Shown in pieces: positions 9,930 through 23,623 of a stretch of 41,076 nt of DNA (position 1 is its first letter; every line of letters begins with the position of its first letter). The notes beneath the pieces are model-generated. The model had not been told where the DNA came from. It ran no database searches and was given only the letters and a program-made list of their open reading frames with translations. The stretch lies in contig DQME01000191.1 of NCBI GenBank assembly GCA_015659815.1, positions 1 to 41,076 of the forward strand, given 5' to 3'. Origin of the DNA: Gammaproteobacteria bacterium. Lineage in GTDB: Bacteria; Pseudomonadota; Gammaproteobacteria; PS1; Pseudothioglobaceae. The position numbers and the translations under genes were made by a program.

Positions 9930-10556
9930 ATGTCAATACATGAGGTGACTCATCCTTTGATACGCCACAAAGTGGGCTTACTTAGAAAGTCAAACATTAG
10001 CACTAAAGCCTTTAGAGAGCTTGCTTCAGAAATAGGCACTCTTTTGACTTATGAGGCTACCTCTTCTTTGCCAACTGAAGAGGTTGAAATAAACTGCTGG
10101 TCTGGGCCTATTAAGACTCAACAGCTGTCAGGAAAAAAAATTACCGTTGTGCCTATTCTTCGTGCAGGTATAGGCATGCTTGATGGAGTCCTTAACGCAA
10201 TCCCAAGTGCCAAGATTTCAGTTGTCGGACTGTATCGTGATGAACAGACCCTAAAGCCAGTTACTTATTTTAAGAAAATGGTGGCAGATATTACTCACAG
10301 AAAAGCTATGATTGTCGACCCCATGCTGGCCACAGGTGGAACCTTGGTTGCTACCATAGAGATGTTAAAAAATGAAGGCTGCAATGATATTACCGGTATA
10401 TTTTTAGTGTCGGCACCTGAGGGGATAGCTAATGTAAAAAAACATCACCCTGATGTTGACATTTACACCGCTGCAATAGACTCTCACCTTGATGAGAATG
10501 GTTACATAATTCCCGGTCTTGGTGATGCCGGTGATAAAATTTTTGGAACAAAATAA
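9930..10556 (+). CDS. upp: uracil phosphoribosyltransferase
   Basis: [27 protein letters not shown]; aaggag RBS. Confidence 0.97.
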   Translation: MSIHEVTHPLIRHKVGLLRKSNISTKAFRELASEIGTLLTYEATSSLPTEEVEINCWSGPIKTQQLSGKKITVVPILRAGIGMLDGVLNAIPSAKISVVGLYRDEQTLKPVTYFKKMVADITHRKAMIVDPMLATGGTLVATIEMLKNEGCNDITGIFLVSAPEGIANVKKHHPDVDIYTAAIDSHLDENGYIIPGLGDAGDKIFGTK

Positions 10557-10617
10557 TATAGCGATTATCTTGCTGAAAACTTGTTAATGAAGTATTGTAT
10601 GTGTTAATTATTCTAAT

Positions 10618-10645
10618 ACTTATCAAGTAAACACATTTGATAAGT
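10618..10645. promoter_or_regulatory. perfect 9-bp inverted repeat upstream of rpmH
   Basis: ACTTATCAA-N10-TTGATAAGT, followed by TGGTAAAAT extended -10-like element (10648-10656). Confidence 0.45.
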
Positions 10646-10684
10646 TATGGTAAAATTGCACGCTTTTATTGGCAAATATATATT

Positions 10685-10819
10685 ATGAAAAGAACATTTC
10701 AACCAAGTGTATTGAAGCGCAAGCGCACTCATGGGTTTAGATCAAGAATGAGTACTCGCTCTGGTAGAGCTATTATAAATGCTCGTAGAAAAAAAGGACG
10801 CAAACGTTTAGCTGCTTAG
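10685..10819 (+). CDS. rpmH: 50S ribosomal protein bL34
   Basis: [44 protein letters not shown]; start corrected from 10637 to 10685. Confidence 0.99.
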   Translation: MKRTFQPSVLKRKRTHGFRSRMSTRSGRAIINARRKKGRKRLAA

Positions 10820-10824
10820 CAACT

Positions 10825-11166
10825 ATGAGCTATAGGCTAACCCGCAACAACAGAATCAATAAGCCCTCAGATTATAAAGATATATTTAATACAGGGCAGG
10901 CCGAAAAGGGCAAGTATTGGACAGTGATTGCTAAACCTAGTGACACTTCAGTAGCGCGCATTGGTATAGCAATTTCAAAAAAATACTGTAGACTTGCTGT
11001 TAATAGAAATCGTCTAAAAAGACTTGCTAGAGAAGCCTTCAGGCAGTCTAAAGATAGCTTAAGAAGTCTTGAGTGTGTAATCTTGTCTAGAAGATATAGA
11101 CAAACCAGCAACTCTGAACTGTCAAGAGATCTACAAGCGTTACTACAGAAATTTAGTACTTCCTAA
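10825..11166 (+). CDS. rnpA: ribonuclease P protein component
   Basis: [29 protein letters not shown], RnpA signature; follows rpmH. Confidence 0.97.
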   Translation: MSYRLTRNNRINKPSDYKDIFNTGQAEKGKYWTVIAKPSDTSVARIGIAISKKYCRLAVNRNRLKRLAREAFRQSKDSLRSLECVILSRRYRQTSNSELSRDLQALLQKFSTS

Positions 11167-11381
11167 TGCGTTACCTGTTAATTCTTCCTATAAAGTTTTA
11201 TCAGCTATTTGTTAGCCCTATTTTGGGCACGAATTGCAGATTCTCCCCAACTTGCTCACAATACTCCGTAGATGCTATTAAAGAATACGGATTCTTTAAA
11301 GGTCTGAAGTTAAGCATAAAAAGAATTGGCAAATGCCATCCATGGCATGACGGTGGTTTTGACCCTGTACCAAAAAAATAA
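11166..11381 (+). CDS. yidD: membrane protein insertion efficiency factor YidD
   Basis: [32 protein letters not shown]...[18 protein letters not shown]. Confidence 0.97.
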   Translation: MRYLLILPIKFYQLFVSPILGTNCRFSPTCSQYSVDAIKEYGFFKGLKLSIKRIGKCHPWHDGGFDPVPKK

Positions 11382-11401
11382 CAATATAAATAAATTAACT
11401 T

Positions 11402-13033
11402 ATGGAAAATCAAAAACTTTTTCTCCTCATCGCCATATTTCTAACCGTCTTTTTACTTTGGGATAAATGGACCTTTAAAGGTGCTCCCAGTGTATCTAAC
11501 AATACTATCGAACAAACAGATGTGCCCTTAGTTAGTATCGAAGAGCCGCTCCCTGGGTCTGACGTTCCAAACTTTACGGTTGAAGATGTTAACTTTACAA
11601 TAGAAAAACAAAATTCCTCAGAAAAGCTGCCTTTTACTACAGTAAAAACAGACATGTTGACGATAGAAATTAGCCATAAGGGTGGCGCAATACAGAGCGC
11701 CTATCTTAATAAATACCCTAATGAGCTCGGAAGCCAAGAAAAATTTCAACTTCTAAGTAATCAAAATGGCTCTATTTTCCGAGCTCAAAGCGGGTTAACC
11801 TCACATGACAAGTCTTTGCCAACTCACTTATCTTTATTTCAATCACAAAGTTCCGTCTATGAGTTAACGAATGACTCTTTAAGCGTTCCCTTTACATGGA
11901 CAAATGGTAACGGCGTTCAGGTCACTAAAACTTACCATTTTAATAGAGGCAGCTATATAGTTGGATTGAGCTATGTAATTCATAATAACACTAACAGTCC
12001 TATTATAACTAAGAGCTATGCTCGTCTAGAGAGGGAGTCATTAGATCAGTCCAATATGATGATGCCTACCTTTACTGGCGGTATTGTTTATGATAAAGAA
12101 TCTAACAGTGTGCAAAAAAATGATTTTGAGGACTGGAATGATTTCGACAGTAGTCTTGAAGATCAAACTGTTGGCGGCTGGATGGCTATGGTTCAGCAAT
12201 ATTTTGTTGCCGCATGGATTCCAAACCAGGAAGAAACACAAAAATTCTCTGCATCAGTTGTAAATAACCTATATAAGCTCACTGATGTAAGCAAACAAAT
12301 AACAATTAATCCTGGAGCAAGAGCATCTTTATCTACTCACCGCCTTTATGTTGGTCCAAAAGAATATGGCAATATTGAGAAGGTCGCAAAAGGACTGAAC
12401 TACTCTTTGGATTATGGCTGGTTGGATATTCTAGCCGACCCATTATCCTGGATAATTCACAAGGTTAACTCTTTTGTAAATAGCTGGGGCTTATCAATCG
12501 TAATCATAACATTTATGATTAAATTAGTGTTCTATCCGTTGTCTGAAAAATCATATAGATCTATGGCAGGAATGAGAAAGCTTGCGCCAAGATTGGCAAA
12601 AATTAAGGAGAGTTATGGCGATGATAGACAAAAAATGGGCCAAAAAACCATGGAGCTATACAAGAAAGAAAAAATTAACCCGGCCTCTGGATGTTTACCT
12701 ATATTAATTCAAATACCTGTATTTATAGCTTTTTATTGGATGCTTTTAGATACTGTAGAATTAAGACAAACATCTTTCCTGTATTTGCCAGACCTATCTG
12801 CACAAGATCCATTGTATATTTTGCCTTTGATTATGGGGGCTTCTATGTTCATCCAACAAAAATTGAACCCACCACCTGCAGACCCAATGCAGGCAAAAAT
12901 TATGATGTCATTGCCGTTCGTGTTTACTGTCTTTTTCTTATGGTTCCCTTCTGGACTTGTTCTTTACTGGGTAATAAACAACGTGCTATCTATAGCCCAG
13001 CAGTGGACTATTAATAAGCGCATCAATGGATAG
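11402..13033 (+). CDS. yidC: membrane protein insertase YidC
   Basis: MENQKLFLLIAIFLTVFLLWDKW; periplasmic domain; KINPASGCLPILIQIPVFIAFYWMLLDTVELR. Confidence 0.98.
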   Translation: MENQKLFLLIAIFLTVFLLWDKWTFKGAPSVSNNTIEQTDVPLVSIEEPLPGSDVPNFTVEDVNFTIEKQNSSEKLPFTTVKTDMLTIEISHKGGAIQSAYLNKYPNELGSQEKFQLLSNQNGSIFRAQSGLTSHDKSLPTHLSLFQSQSSVYELTNDSLSVPFTWTNGNGVQVTKTYHFNRGSYIVGLSYVIHNNTNSPIITKSYARLERESLDQSNMMMPTFTGGIVYDKESNSVQKNDFEDWNDFDSSLEDQTVGGWMAMVQQYFVAAWIPNQEETQKFSASVVNNLYKLTDVSKQITINPGARASLSTHRLYVGPKEYGNIEKVAKGLNYSLDYGWLDILADPLSWIIHKVNSFVNSWGLSIVIITFMIKLVFYPLSEKSYRSMAGMRKLAPRLAKIKESYGDDRQKMGQKTMELYKKEKINPASGCLPILIQIPVFIAFYWMLLDTVELRQTSFLYLPDLSAQDPLYILPLIMGASMFIQQKLNPPPADPMQAKIMMSLPFVFTVFFLWFPSGLVLYWVINNVLSIAQQWTINKRING

Positions 13034-13086
13034 AAATGTAAAAAATTTCTACATAAAATGAGACATTTCATTATCTACAGTCTGCA

Positions 13087-13944
13087 GTGTCCATACTAAA
13101 TAATAAGGATGAGTACAGGCGATGGCGCGATGAAAAGCTATCGAGCACTAAATGCAGTATTGGTGAGTGTTTAATTGACATTATTGATCCCTTTAGTCTA
13201 TCTAACTCAGAGAAAGAACATATACTCGGGGTTTGCTCATCCAATAACTTTGCACTGTTTCAATTAAAACAACAACAAAACATTGTTGAGGCTATTATCA
13301 GTGTTAGCCTACAGTTGGGTTTAAATAATTATGACCAGCACTTATATGCACATAGCAACGGTATAGCTCATATAACTAAAAGTGAGAACAATAATCAGGC
13401 TAACTATATACCTTACACAAACAAAGCTATTGGATGGCATACAGACGGTTACTATAATGAAGACGCTAAACGTATAAGGGCGTTCACACTCTTTTGTATT
13501 AACAAAGCGCTAAGCGGAGGTACCAGTGAATGGATGGACCACTGTATGGCTTACATACTTCTTAGGGAGGATAACCCAGATATTGTACAAGCTTTAACAC
13601 ATCCGCAGGCTATGTCAATTCCTCAGCATGAGATTGGTGGCAATGTTCGTAGGCCAAAATCTACAGGCCCCATTTTCTTTATCGACGACAATACATCAAA
13701 ATTATCTATGAGATATACCCAGAGGAAGAAAAATATTAATTTTTTAGATTCTAACGAAGTGCTAGAGGCTGTAGAGTCTCTTGACGAGTTATTACGTTCA
13801 AACACTGATTACCATTTCAAACTTTTGCTTGAGCCTAACCAGGGCATAATTTGCAACAATGTTATTCACAAGAGAGATGAGTTTATTGATGATGCTAAAA
13901 ACCCTCGTCTGCTTTTAAGAGGTAGATATTATGACCATATTTGA
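13087..13944 (+). CDS. TauD/TfdA-like Fe(II)/2-oxoglutarate dioxygenase
   Basis: GTG start; IGWHTDGYYNED (HxD) and distal CNNVIHKRDEF...RLLLRGRYYD; fold-typical motifs. Confidence 0.75.
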   Translation: MSILNNKDEYRRWRDEKLSSTKCSIGECLIDIIDPFSLSNSEKEHILGVCSSNNFALFQLKQQQNIVEAIISVSLQLGLNNYDQHLYAHSNGIAHITKSENNNQANYIPYTNKAIGWHTDGYYNEDAKRIRAFTLFCINKALSGGTSEWMDHCMAYILLREDNPDIVQALTHPQAMSIPQHEIGGNVRRPKSTGPIFFIDDNTSKLSMRYTQRKKNINFLDSNEVLEAVESLDELLRSNTDYHFKLLLEPNQGIICNNVIHKRDEFIDDAKNPRLLLRGRYYDHI

Positions 13945-14018
13945 AGTCAGTGCCGTGGTTGCAAGGCCTATCTAGGCTATTAATAGATATTGGCTATCTC
14001 GTAATATATAATAAAACA

Positions 14019-14552
14019 ATGTTTACACAAAAAGAAATATATATAAAGGCTAAACAAATAAAGCTAATTATTTTTGATGTTGACGGAGTACTAACAGATG
14101 GCGGTATATATATATCAGACGATGGCTCTGAATTTAAGCGCTTCAATTCGCTAGACGGACATGGAATCAAGATGCTTACAGAATTTAATATTGAGCCAGC
14201 CATTATTTCTGCCAGGTCTTCAAAAAGCGTAGAACACAGAATGCTGAAGTTAGGGGTAAAGCACATATACCAAAACCAAAATAATAAGCTCGTTGCATAT
14301 AATAAATTACTAAAAAACCTGTCTCTAAAACCTGAGCAGATAGCCTACATGGGAGACGACGTGATTGACTTGCCGGTTATGTCAAAGATAGGACTTCCAG
14401 TTGCCGTTTCAAATGCACACGAATTAGTAAAAGAAAGGGCCTGTATTGTTACCTCTAATGCTGGAGGAAATGGAGCTGTAAGGGAAGTCTGTGACTTATT
14501 ACTCAAGTCTCAAAACCTTTATGATAAAGCAATTAATAGGTATTTAGATTGA
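14019..14552 (+). CDS. kdsC: KdsC-like HAD phosphatase (KDO-8-phosphate phosphatase)
   Basis: IKLIIFDVDGVLTDGGIYISDDGSEFKRFNSLDGHGIKML...YMGDDVIDLPVM; start corrected from 13941 to 14019. Confidence 0.9.
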   Translation: MFTQKEIYIKAKQIKLIIFDVDGVLTDGGIYISDDGSEFKRFNSLDGHGIKMLTEFNIEPAIISARSSKSVEHRMLKLGVKHIYQNQNNKLVAYNKLLKNLSLKPEQIAYMGDDVIDLPVMSKIGLPVAVSNAHELVKERACIVTSNAGGNGAVREVCDLLLKSQNLYDKAINRYLD

Positions 14553-14854
14553 CTGAATTCCAAAACAAGTGTTACTCATATCTAAAAAATAATGTGCCTC
14601 AAGGAAAGGTAACAACCTACTCTCAACTTGCAAAACTAATTGGCCACCCTAATGCGTATCGTGCTGTTGGAAGTGCAATGAATAAGAACCCGTTCGCACC
14701 AGAAGTGCCTTGTCACAGGGTAGTTAAGTCCAATGGTGAGATTGGTGGTTTTGCTGATGATTTAAGAATAAAAATCGAACTTCTAAAGTCGGAAGGTGTA
14801 GAAACAATTGATGGTAAGATAACCAACTTTAAGAAGTGCTTGTACATTCCTTAG
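14549..14854 (+). CDS. MGMT-family stand-alone DNA-binding/alkyltransferase domain protein
   Basis: YLKNNVPQGKVTTYSQLAKLIGHPNAYRAVGSAMNKNPFAPEVPCHRVVKSNGEIGGFA; PCHRV active-site motif; TTG start overlapping kdsC stop. Confidence 0.88.
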   Translation: MTEFQNKCYSYLKNNVPQGKVTTYSQLAKLIGHPNAYRAVGSAMNKNPFAPEVPCHRVVKSNGEIGGFADDLRIKIELLKSEGVETIDGKITNFKKCLYIP

Positions 14855-14881
14855 CCCTTTAACAACTAACTATATAGGCTA

Positions 14882-15298
14882 TTATTTACCCTTCCCTCTC
14901 ATTTTAGAAATCATTTGCAGTTGAGCCATAGACTCTGCTAATGCGGCCTGAGTAGATGAAATATCAAAGCCGCTATCGGCGTTTGCCATTGCTTCTTCGG
15001 CGCGCTGTTTTGATTCAAGGGCTTTAGACTCATCTAGATCATGAGCCCTTATTGCAGTATCTGAAAAAATAGTAACCACATTTGGTTGCACTTCGACAAT
15101 ACCACCTGAAACATAAATTGAATCAACACCTTGATCTGTTTCAACCCTAACCTCTCCGGGCTTAAGTGTAGATAATAGTGCCATGTGTTTTGGATAAATA
15201 CCTATCTCGCCAGTAGATGCGGGAGCAAATACACAGTTTGCATCGCCAGAATATAGCGACTCAGTTGCACATACAATATCGACGTGTATTGTTGACAT
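14882..15298 (-). CDS. atpC: F0F1 ATP synthase epsilon subunit
   Basis: VDIVCATESLYSGDANCVFAPASTGEIGIYPKHMALLSTLKPGEVRV; last gene of atp operon. Confidence 0.97.
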   Translation of the reverse strand: MSTIHVDIVCATESLYSGDANCVFAPASTGEIGIYPKHMALLSTLKPGEVRVETDQGVDSIYVSGGIVEVQPNVVTIFSDTAIRAHDLDESKALESKQRAEEAMANADSGFDISSTQAALAESMAQLQMISKMRGKGK

Positions 15299-17564
<2,266 letters not shown>

Positions 17565-17571
17565 TATTTAC

Positions 17572-19113
17572 TTACCAAGTGTGGTTTGCCTTGAAGTCAT
17601 CTATTGCGGCTTGAAGCTCTGCAGCTATATCGTCACTCCAGTCTCCAGTTTTATTAATTTTTGCAAGCAAGTCAGACTGGTTTGAATTCATATATGCAAT
17701 TAAAGCTGTCTCAAATGCCACCACTTGGTTTACTTCAACGTCATCTAAAGACCCTGAATTAGCAGCGAACAATGAGGATGCCATCTCTGCAACTGATAGT
17801 GGTGAGTATTGATTTTGTTTCATTAGCTCAGTTACTCTTTGGCCTCTATCAATTTGTGCTTTAGTTTCTGCATCAAGGTCTGATGCAAACTGTGCAAACG
17901 CAGCTAGTTCTCTGTATTGAGCAAGATCCAAACGAATTCCTCCTCCAAGCTTTTTAATAGCTTTAGTCTGTGCTGCTCCGCCAACACGAGAAACTGAAAG
18001 TCCTGCATTAATAGCGGGACGAATACCCGCATTAAACAAGTCGGTTTCCAAAAATATCTGCCCATCAGTAATCGATATAACGTTCGTAGGAACGAAAGCT
18101 GAAACGTCTCCGCCCTGTGTTTCGATTATTGGAAGAGCTGTAAGAGATCCGGTTTGCCCTTTGACCTCACCATTTGTCAACTGTTCTACATAGTCCGCAT
18201 TGACACGTGATGCACGCTCAAGCAAACGAGAATGTAGATAAAAAACGTCCCCGGGATACGCCTCACGGCCTGGCGGGCGCTTAAGTAGCAGTGAAACTTG
18301 CCTATAGGCCCACGCTTGCTTGGTCAAATCATCATACACTATTAGTGCGTCTTCTCCTCGGTCACGGAAATATTCAGCCATGGCGCATCCAGCATATGGC
18401 GCAATGTATTGAAGCGCGGCTGAGTCTGATGCACTAGCAATGACTACTATAGTGTTTTGCATTGCTCCGTGCTCTTCAAGCTTTCTTACTACTGCCGCTA
18501 CAGACGATGCTTTCTGGCCTATAGCAACATAAACACACTTTACTCCTGTATCTTTCTGATTGATAATGGCGTCAACTGCTACAGCAGTTTTCCCAGTTTG
18601 ACGATCACCAATAATTAGCTCTCGCTGCCCTCTACCAATAGGAACCATAGAGTCAATCGCTTTAATCCCTGTTTGAATAGGTTGATCTACAGATTTACGA
18701 TCGATAACGCCTGGTGCGATGACTTCTAATGGGCGTGAAGACTTAGTTGAAATCTCTCCCTTCCCTTCCAAATCTCTGCCAAGAGGATCTACTACTCTGC
18801 CAAGCATTTCTTCCCCAACAGGTACTTCCATTAATCTGTTTGTGCACTTCACCGTGTCGCCTTCAGATATGTGCAAATAGTCTCCTAATATCACGGCTCC
18901 AACACTGTCCTGTTCAAGGTTAAGTGCCATTCCAAATGTGTTCCCAGGGAACTCCAGCATTTCTCCAAATTGAACGTCAGCTAAACCATGAATACGGACA
19001 ATGCCGTCGCTAACGCTTATTACAGTTCCTTCAGTGCGAGCCTCTGCTGCAAAGTCAAATCCCTGTATCTGTTTTTTAATTAAATCACTAATCTCACTTG
19101 CGTTTAATTGCAT
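17572..19113 (-). CDS. atpA: F0F1 ATP synthase alpha subunit
   Basis: [40 protein letters not shown]. Confidence 0.99.
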   Translation of the reverse strand: MQLNASEISDLIKKQIQGFDFAAEARTEGTVISVSDGIVRIHGLADVQFGEMLEFPGNTFGMALNLEQDSVGAVILGDYLHISEGDTVKCTNRLMEVPVGEEMLGRVVDPLGRDLEGKGEISTKSSRPLEVIAPGVIDRKSVDQPIQTGIKAIDSMVPIGRGQRELIIGDRQTGKTAVAVDAIINQKDTGVKCVYVAIGQKASSVAAVVRKLEEHGAMQNTIVVIASASDSAALQYIAPYAGCAMAEYFRDRGEDALIVYDDLTKQAWAYRQVSLLLKRPPGREAYPGDVFYLHSRLLERASRVNADYVEQLTNGEVKGQTGSLTALPIIETQGGDVSAFVPTNVISITDGQIFLETDLFNAGIRPAINAGLSVSRVGGAAQTKAIKKLGGGIRLDLAQYRELAAFAQFASDLDAETKAQIDRGQRVTELMKQNQYSPLSVAEMASSLFAANSGSLDDVEVNQVVAFETALIAYMNSNQSDLLAKINKTGDWSDDIAAELQAAIDDFKANHTW

Positions 19114-19137
19114 AACTATTCCTCTTTATAAAATAAA

Positions 19138-19686
19138 TTAATTTATTGACAACTGCATATTTAGCTCGTTAACACGAGCCTGTATTGAAGTATCAATAAC
19201 TTTATCGCCATCCCTGATGACAACACCACCAACCAAACCTGTGTCAATGAAGGTATCTACACTAACTCGTGCATCGTACTTATCAGATAACACATTAACA
19301 ATTCCTTCTTCCTCTTTAGCGCTAAGTTTATAAGCGCTGACAACCTGAAACGTCTTGGAGTCACTAGTAAGGTTTACGCTCTTTTCAAATAGGTCCAAAA
19401 TGCTTGGCAGCGCTTGAGTGCGGCCATTTTCTAATAATATATTAACGAATGACTCTTCCTCAGAACTTAGGTCTCTATTCATTATTGCCCCTAGAAGGCT
19501 TGAGATAGACTCCACCTTGCTTGATTTTGTTGTGCTAGGCGAGGCGAGAAAGCCTTGCATAGACTTATCGCTAACCAGTTGAACAGCAGCAACCAAAACC
19601 TCTTTCCATTGTGCATGACTATTATTCTGCGTAGCAATTTCAAATATTGCATTAGCGTAAGGTTTAGCAATAGAGACTAGTTCCAT
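19138..19686 (-). CDS. atpH: F0F1 ATP synthase delta subunit
   Basis: MELVSIAKPYANAIFEIA...; DTGLVGGVVIRDGDKVIDTSIQARVNELN. Confidence 0.96.
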   Translation of the reverse strand: MELVSIAKPYANAIFEIATQNNSHAQWKEVLVAAVQLVSDKSMQGFLASPSTTKSSKVESISSLLGAIMNRDLSSEEESFVNILLENGRTQALPSILDLFEKSVNLTSDSKTFQVVSAYKLSAKEEEGIVNVLSDKYDARVSVDTFIDTGLVGGVVIRDGDKVIDTSIQARVNELNMQLSIN

Positions 19687-19696
19687 ATTCTACGGC

Positions 19697-20167
19697 CTAT
19701 AATGTTTGTGACAACTTATTAAGCATATCTTGGTGTGCCTTAGCATCAACCTCTTTCTCCAACACAGAGTTAACGCCCTGCATTACCAGTGATGAAACCT
19801 GTCCCTTAAGCTCGTTTCTTGCACGAATAACTTCTTGATCAATGTGTGCCTGTGCTTGGGTTTTAACCTTGTCTGCCTCTTCAACTGCTACATTCTTAGC
19901 CTCATCAACCATGTTGGTTGCCTGTTTGCCGGCATTAGCTATAATTTCAGCGGCCTGGTTTTTAGACTTGTCTATTAGTTCTTGCGCTTTTTGCTGAGCT
20001 TCAGCCTCTTCTGCAATACCACGCTCAGCAGCAATAAGGCCGTCCTCAATACGTTTCTTTCTTTCTTCCATTGCGACCACTATTGGTGGCCATATAAACT
20101 TCATGCAAAACCATGTAAACATTGCGAACATGATTAACTGCCCGAGCATAGTCAAATTTATATTCAT
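19697..20167 (-). CDS. atpF: F0F1 ATP synthase subunit b
   Basis: MNINLTMLGQLIMFAMFTWFCMKFIWPPIVVAMEERKKRIEDGL. Confidence 0.97.
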   Translation of the reverse strand: MNINLTMLGQLIMFAMFTWFCMKFIWPPIVVAMEERKKRIEDGLIAAERGIAEEAEAQQKAQELIDKSKNQAAEIIANAGKQATNMVDEAKNVAVEEADKVKTQAQAHIDQEVIRARNELKGQVSSLVMQGVNSVLEKEVDAKAHQDMLNKLSQTL

Positions 20168-20254
20168 AACCCAAACCCTATTAAGTTAAAAGTTTTAAGC
20201 ACAAAAGGCATAAAGCTTCGTTTTATTATACAAGTAGCGCCTGTCAACTCTATC

Positions 20255-21723
<1,469 letters not shown>

Positions 21724-21753
21724 AATTGTTTGCTATAACACTCAAAACCTCGA

Positions 21754-21783
21754 ATTATACAGTCTGAGTTATATTTTTTTCAA
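21754..21783 (-). promoter_or_regulatory. candidate sigma70-type promoter for the atp operon
   Basis: On the reverse strand TTGAAA-N18-TATAAT, about 30 nt upstream of atpI. Confidence 0.5.
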
Positions 21784-21941
21784 ATAAAAAATTACTTTTT
21801 TACCATCTGAAATATAAAATAATTCAACCTACTTAATCAGCAACAATATAGCCGCATGTTATTTGTTGGTTGTTTATTAAATGCTGCTTCTTATATTGGA
21901 CTATTAGCATCAGCTTGTATAACGCTAATATTCTGGTTATT

Positions 21942-23603
21942 TTATGCGCTTTTTTGGATCATCTCTGCTGCAGCCTTTCGAGCTTTTTCAGTTATAGTTA
22001 TACCGCCAAGAATGCGAGCGACCTCTAACACTCTGTCGTTCTTCGATAACTGCTCTACCGTAGTACTGGCTCCGTCACCCTGTTGTACTTTACTTACTCT
22101 AAGGTGTTGGTGTCCAAATGAAGCTACCTGCGCTAAGTGTGTAATGCAAATAACTTGATAGTGTTGTGATAATTCTTTTAATTTATGTCCAACCACCTCT
22201 GCAATAGCACCACTTATCCCAACATCTACCTCGTCAAATATAAGTGTTGGCGCGTATTCACTGTCTGCGCTAACTACAGAAATCGCTAAAGAAACTCTAG
22301 AAAGTTCGCCCCCTGAGGCTACCTTTTTTAGTGGTTGTAACGGCTGACCGTCGTTAGTTCTTACTAGAAAATCTACTGACTCCGTTCCATTGAAGTTTAC
22401 GCCTATTGTCTTTTCAGTTAATTTAGCCTTAAATTCACTTCCTGGCATTCCTAGTACTTGCATAGCGCTTGTTACTAGTTTTGACAACTCACTTGATTTA
22501 ATCAGTCTTGCTTCTCTTATTTTTTGTGCTAGTAGCTTATACTCATTTTCATATTTTTCTTTTTCTTCCTTTAGACGATTAACCATACTGAAGCCTATTT
22601 CAAAGTCCCCTATAATGGTTTTTATGCCTTCCCTTATTCTCAATAATTCACTAATCTTACAGTTGTGTTTACGGGCAAAACCGTGCAACTCAGTAAGTCG
22701 CTCCTCTAGCTCAGCGGTAGCCTGTTCATCAATTGTAATAGAGTTTAAATAGCTTGTTAAAAAATATATACATTCTTGTGATTGCAGATGGGTGCTCACT
22801 AAAAGATCGTTTGTCTCTTCAAGTTTATTATCAATTGCTGAGGCCTGTGAAAGCTCGTGAGATAAGCTTTGTAGCTGTGAGCTAGGCCCAGATTCATCCT
22901 CCAGTTTGTTTAATATACCTCCAACCATTTCAATCAGGTTATTGGAGTTTGAATTAACCTTATATTCGCTCTCAATTGAGTCAAGTTCTTCTTGTGTTAG
23001 TAACGCGTCATCTAATTCTTTTAGTTGGTGTTTAATGAGTTCTTGATTTTCTAACTCAGAGTTTTGATTTGTTAGCAACAACTCAAGGTTCTTGCTAGCC
23101 TTTTTGTACTTTGATACAAGATAATTTAACTCGGAAATTTCTTGACTTATGCTTGCATAGTCATCTACAAGTTCAATCTGCTGGTGTTGCCTCAATAAAA
23201 GCTGATGCTCATTCTGGCCATGGATGTCGATTAATAATTCTCCCAGCTGCCTCACTGTTGACAAAGGAACACTTGAGCCGTTTATAAATGCTTTGGAGCG
23301 TCCATCAACACCTATAACTCTTCTTAAAATACATTCACCATCATCGTCGAGGCCCTGTTTTTGTAAGTATGATTGTATTTTTTTGTTTCTCTTAACCTCG
23401 AAAACAGCGCTTATTTCTGCTTTGCTTTTCCCGTGTCGAACTACTGTTGAGTCTCCTCTAGTTCCAAGAGCAAAGCTTAGGGCCTGTATTAGGATTGACT
23501 TACCCGAGCCTGTCTCTCCAGTTACAGAACTCATACCTGTTTCAAATGACAACTCAAGGTGCTCAACTACAGCCAGGTTTTTCACAGACAATTGGGCTAA
23601 CAT
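21942..23603 (-). CDS. recN: DNA repair protein RecN
   Basis: SSVTGETGSGKSILIQAL; LIDIHGQNEHQLLL; VASGGELSRVSLAI; LIFDEVDVGISGAIAEVVG. Confidence 0.98.
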   Translation of the reverse strand: MLAQLSVKNLAVVEHLELSFETGMSSVTGETGSGKSILIQALSFALGTRGDSTVVRHGKSKAEISAVFEVKRNKKIQSYLQKQGLDDDGECILRRVIGVDGRSKAFINGSSVPLSTVRQLGELLIDIHGQNEHQLLLRQHQQIELVDDYASISQEISELNYLVSKYKKASKNLELLLTNQNSELENQELIKHQLKELDDALLTQEELDSIESEYKVNSNSNNLIEMVGGILNKLEDESGPSSQLQSLSHELSQASAIDNKLEETNDLLVSTHLQSQECIYFLTSYLNSITIDEQATAELEERLTELHGFARKHNCKISELLRIREGIKTIIGDFEIGFSMVNRLKEEKEKYENEYKLLAQKIREARLIKSSELSKLVTSAMQVLGMPGSEFKAKLTEKTIGVNFNGTESVDFLVRTNDGQPLQPLKKVASGGELSRVSLAISVVSADSEYAPTLIFDEVDVGISGAIAEVVGHKLKELSQHYQVICITHLAQVASFGHQHLRVSKVQQGDGASTTVEQLSKNDRVLEVARILGGITITEKARKAAAEMIQKSA

Positions 23604-23623
23604 TTCTTATGCGATGGCATAAA

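Noticed and set aside
9495-10684. Possible oriC near rpmH
   Set aside because: Region is AT-rich but I found no cluster of DnaA boxes (TTATNCACA) and no dnaA gene.
20225-20254. Reverse-strand TTGACA and TATAAT in the atpE-atpF gap
   Set aside because: The hexamers are only 11 bp apart, too close for a normal sigma70 promoter; probably coincidental.
21902-21930. TATTAGC...GCTAATA hairpin after recN
   Set aside because: Seven-bp arms with a 15-nt loop and no T-run; too weak to call.
21856-22158. Hydrophobic 100-aa plus-strand ORF at the recN end
   Set aside because: Mostly antisense to recN, no RBS seen and no family motif; hydrophobicity is likely a chance effect of AT-rich codons.
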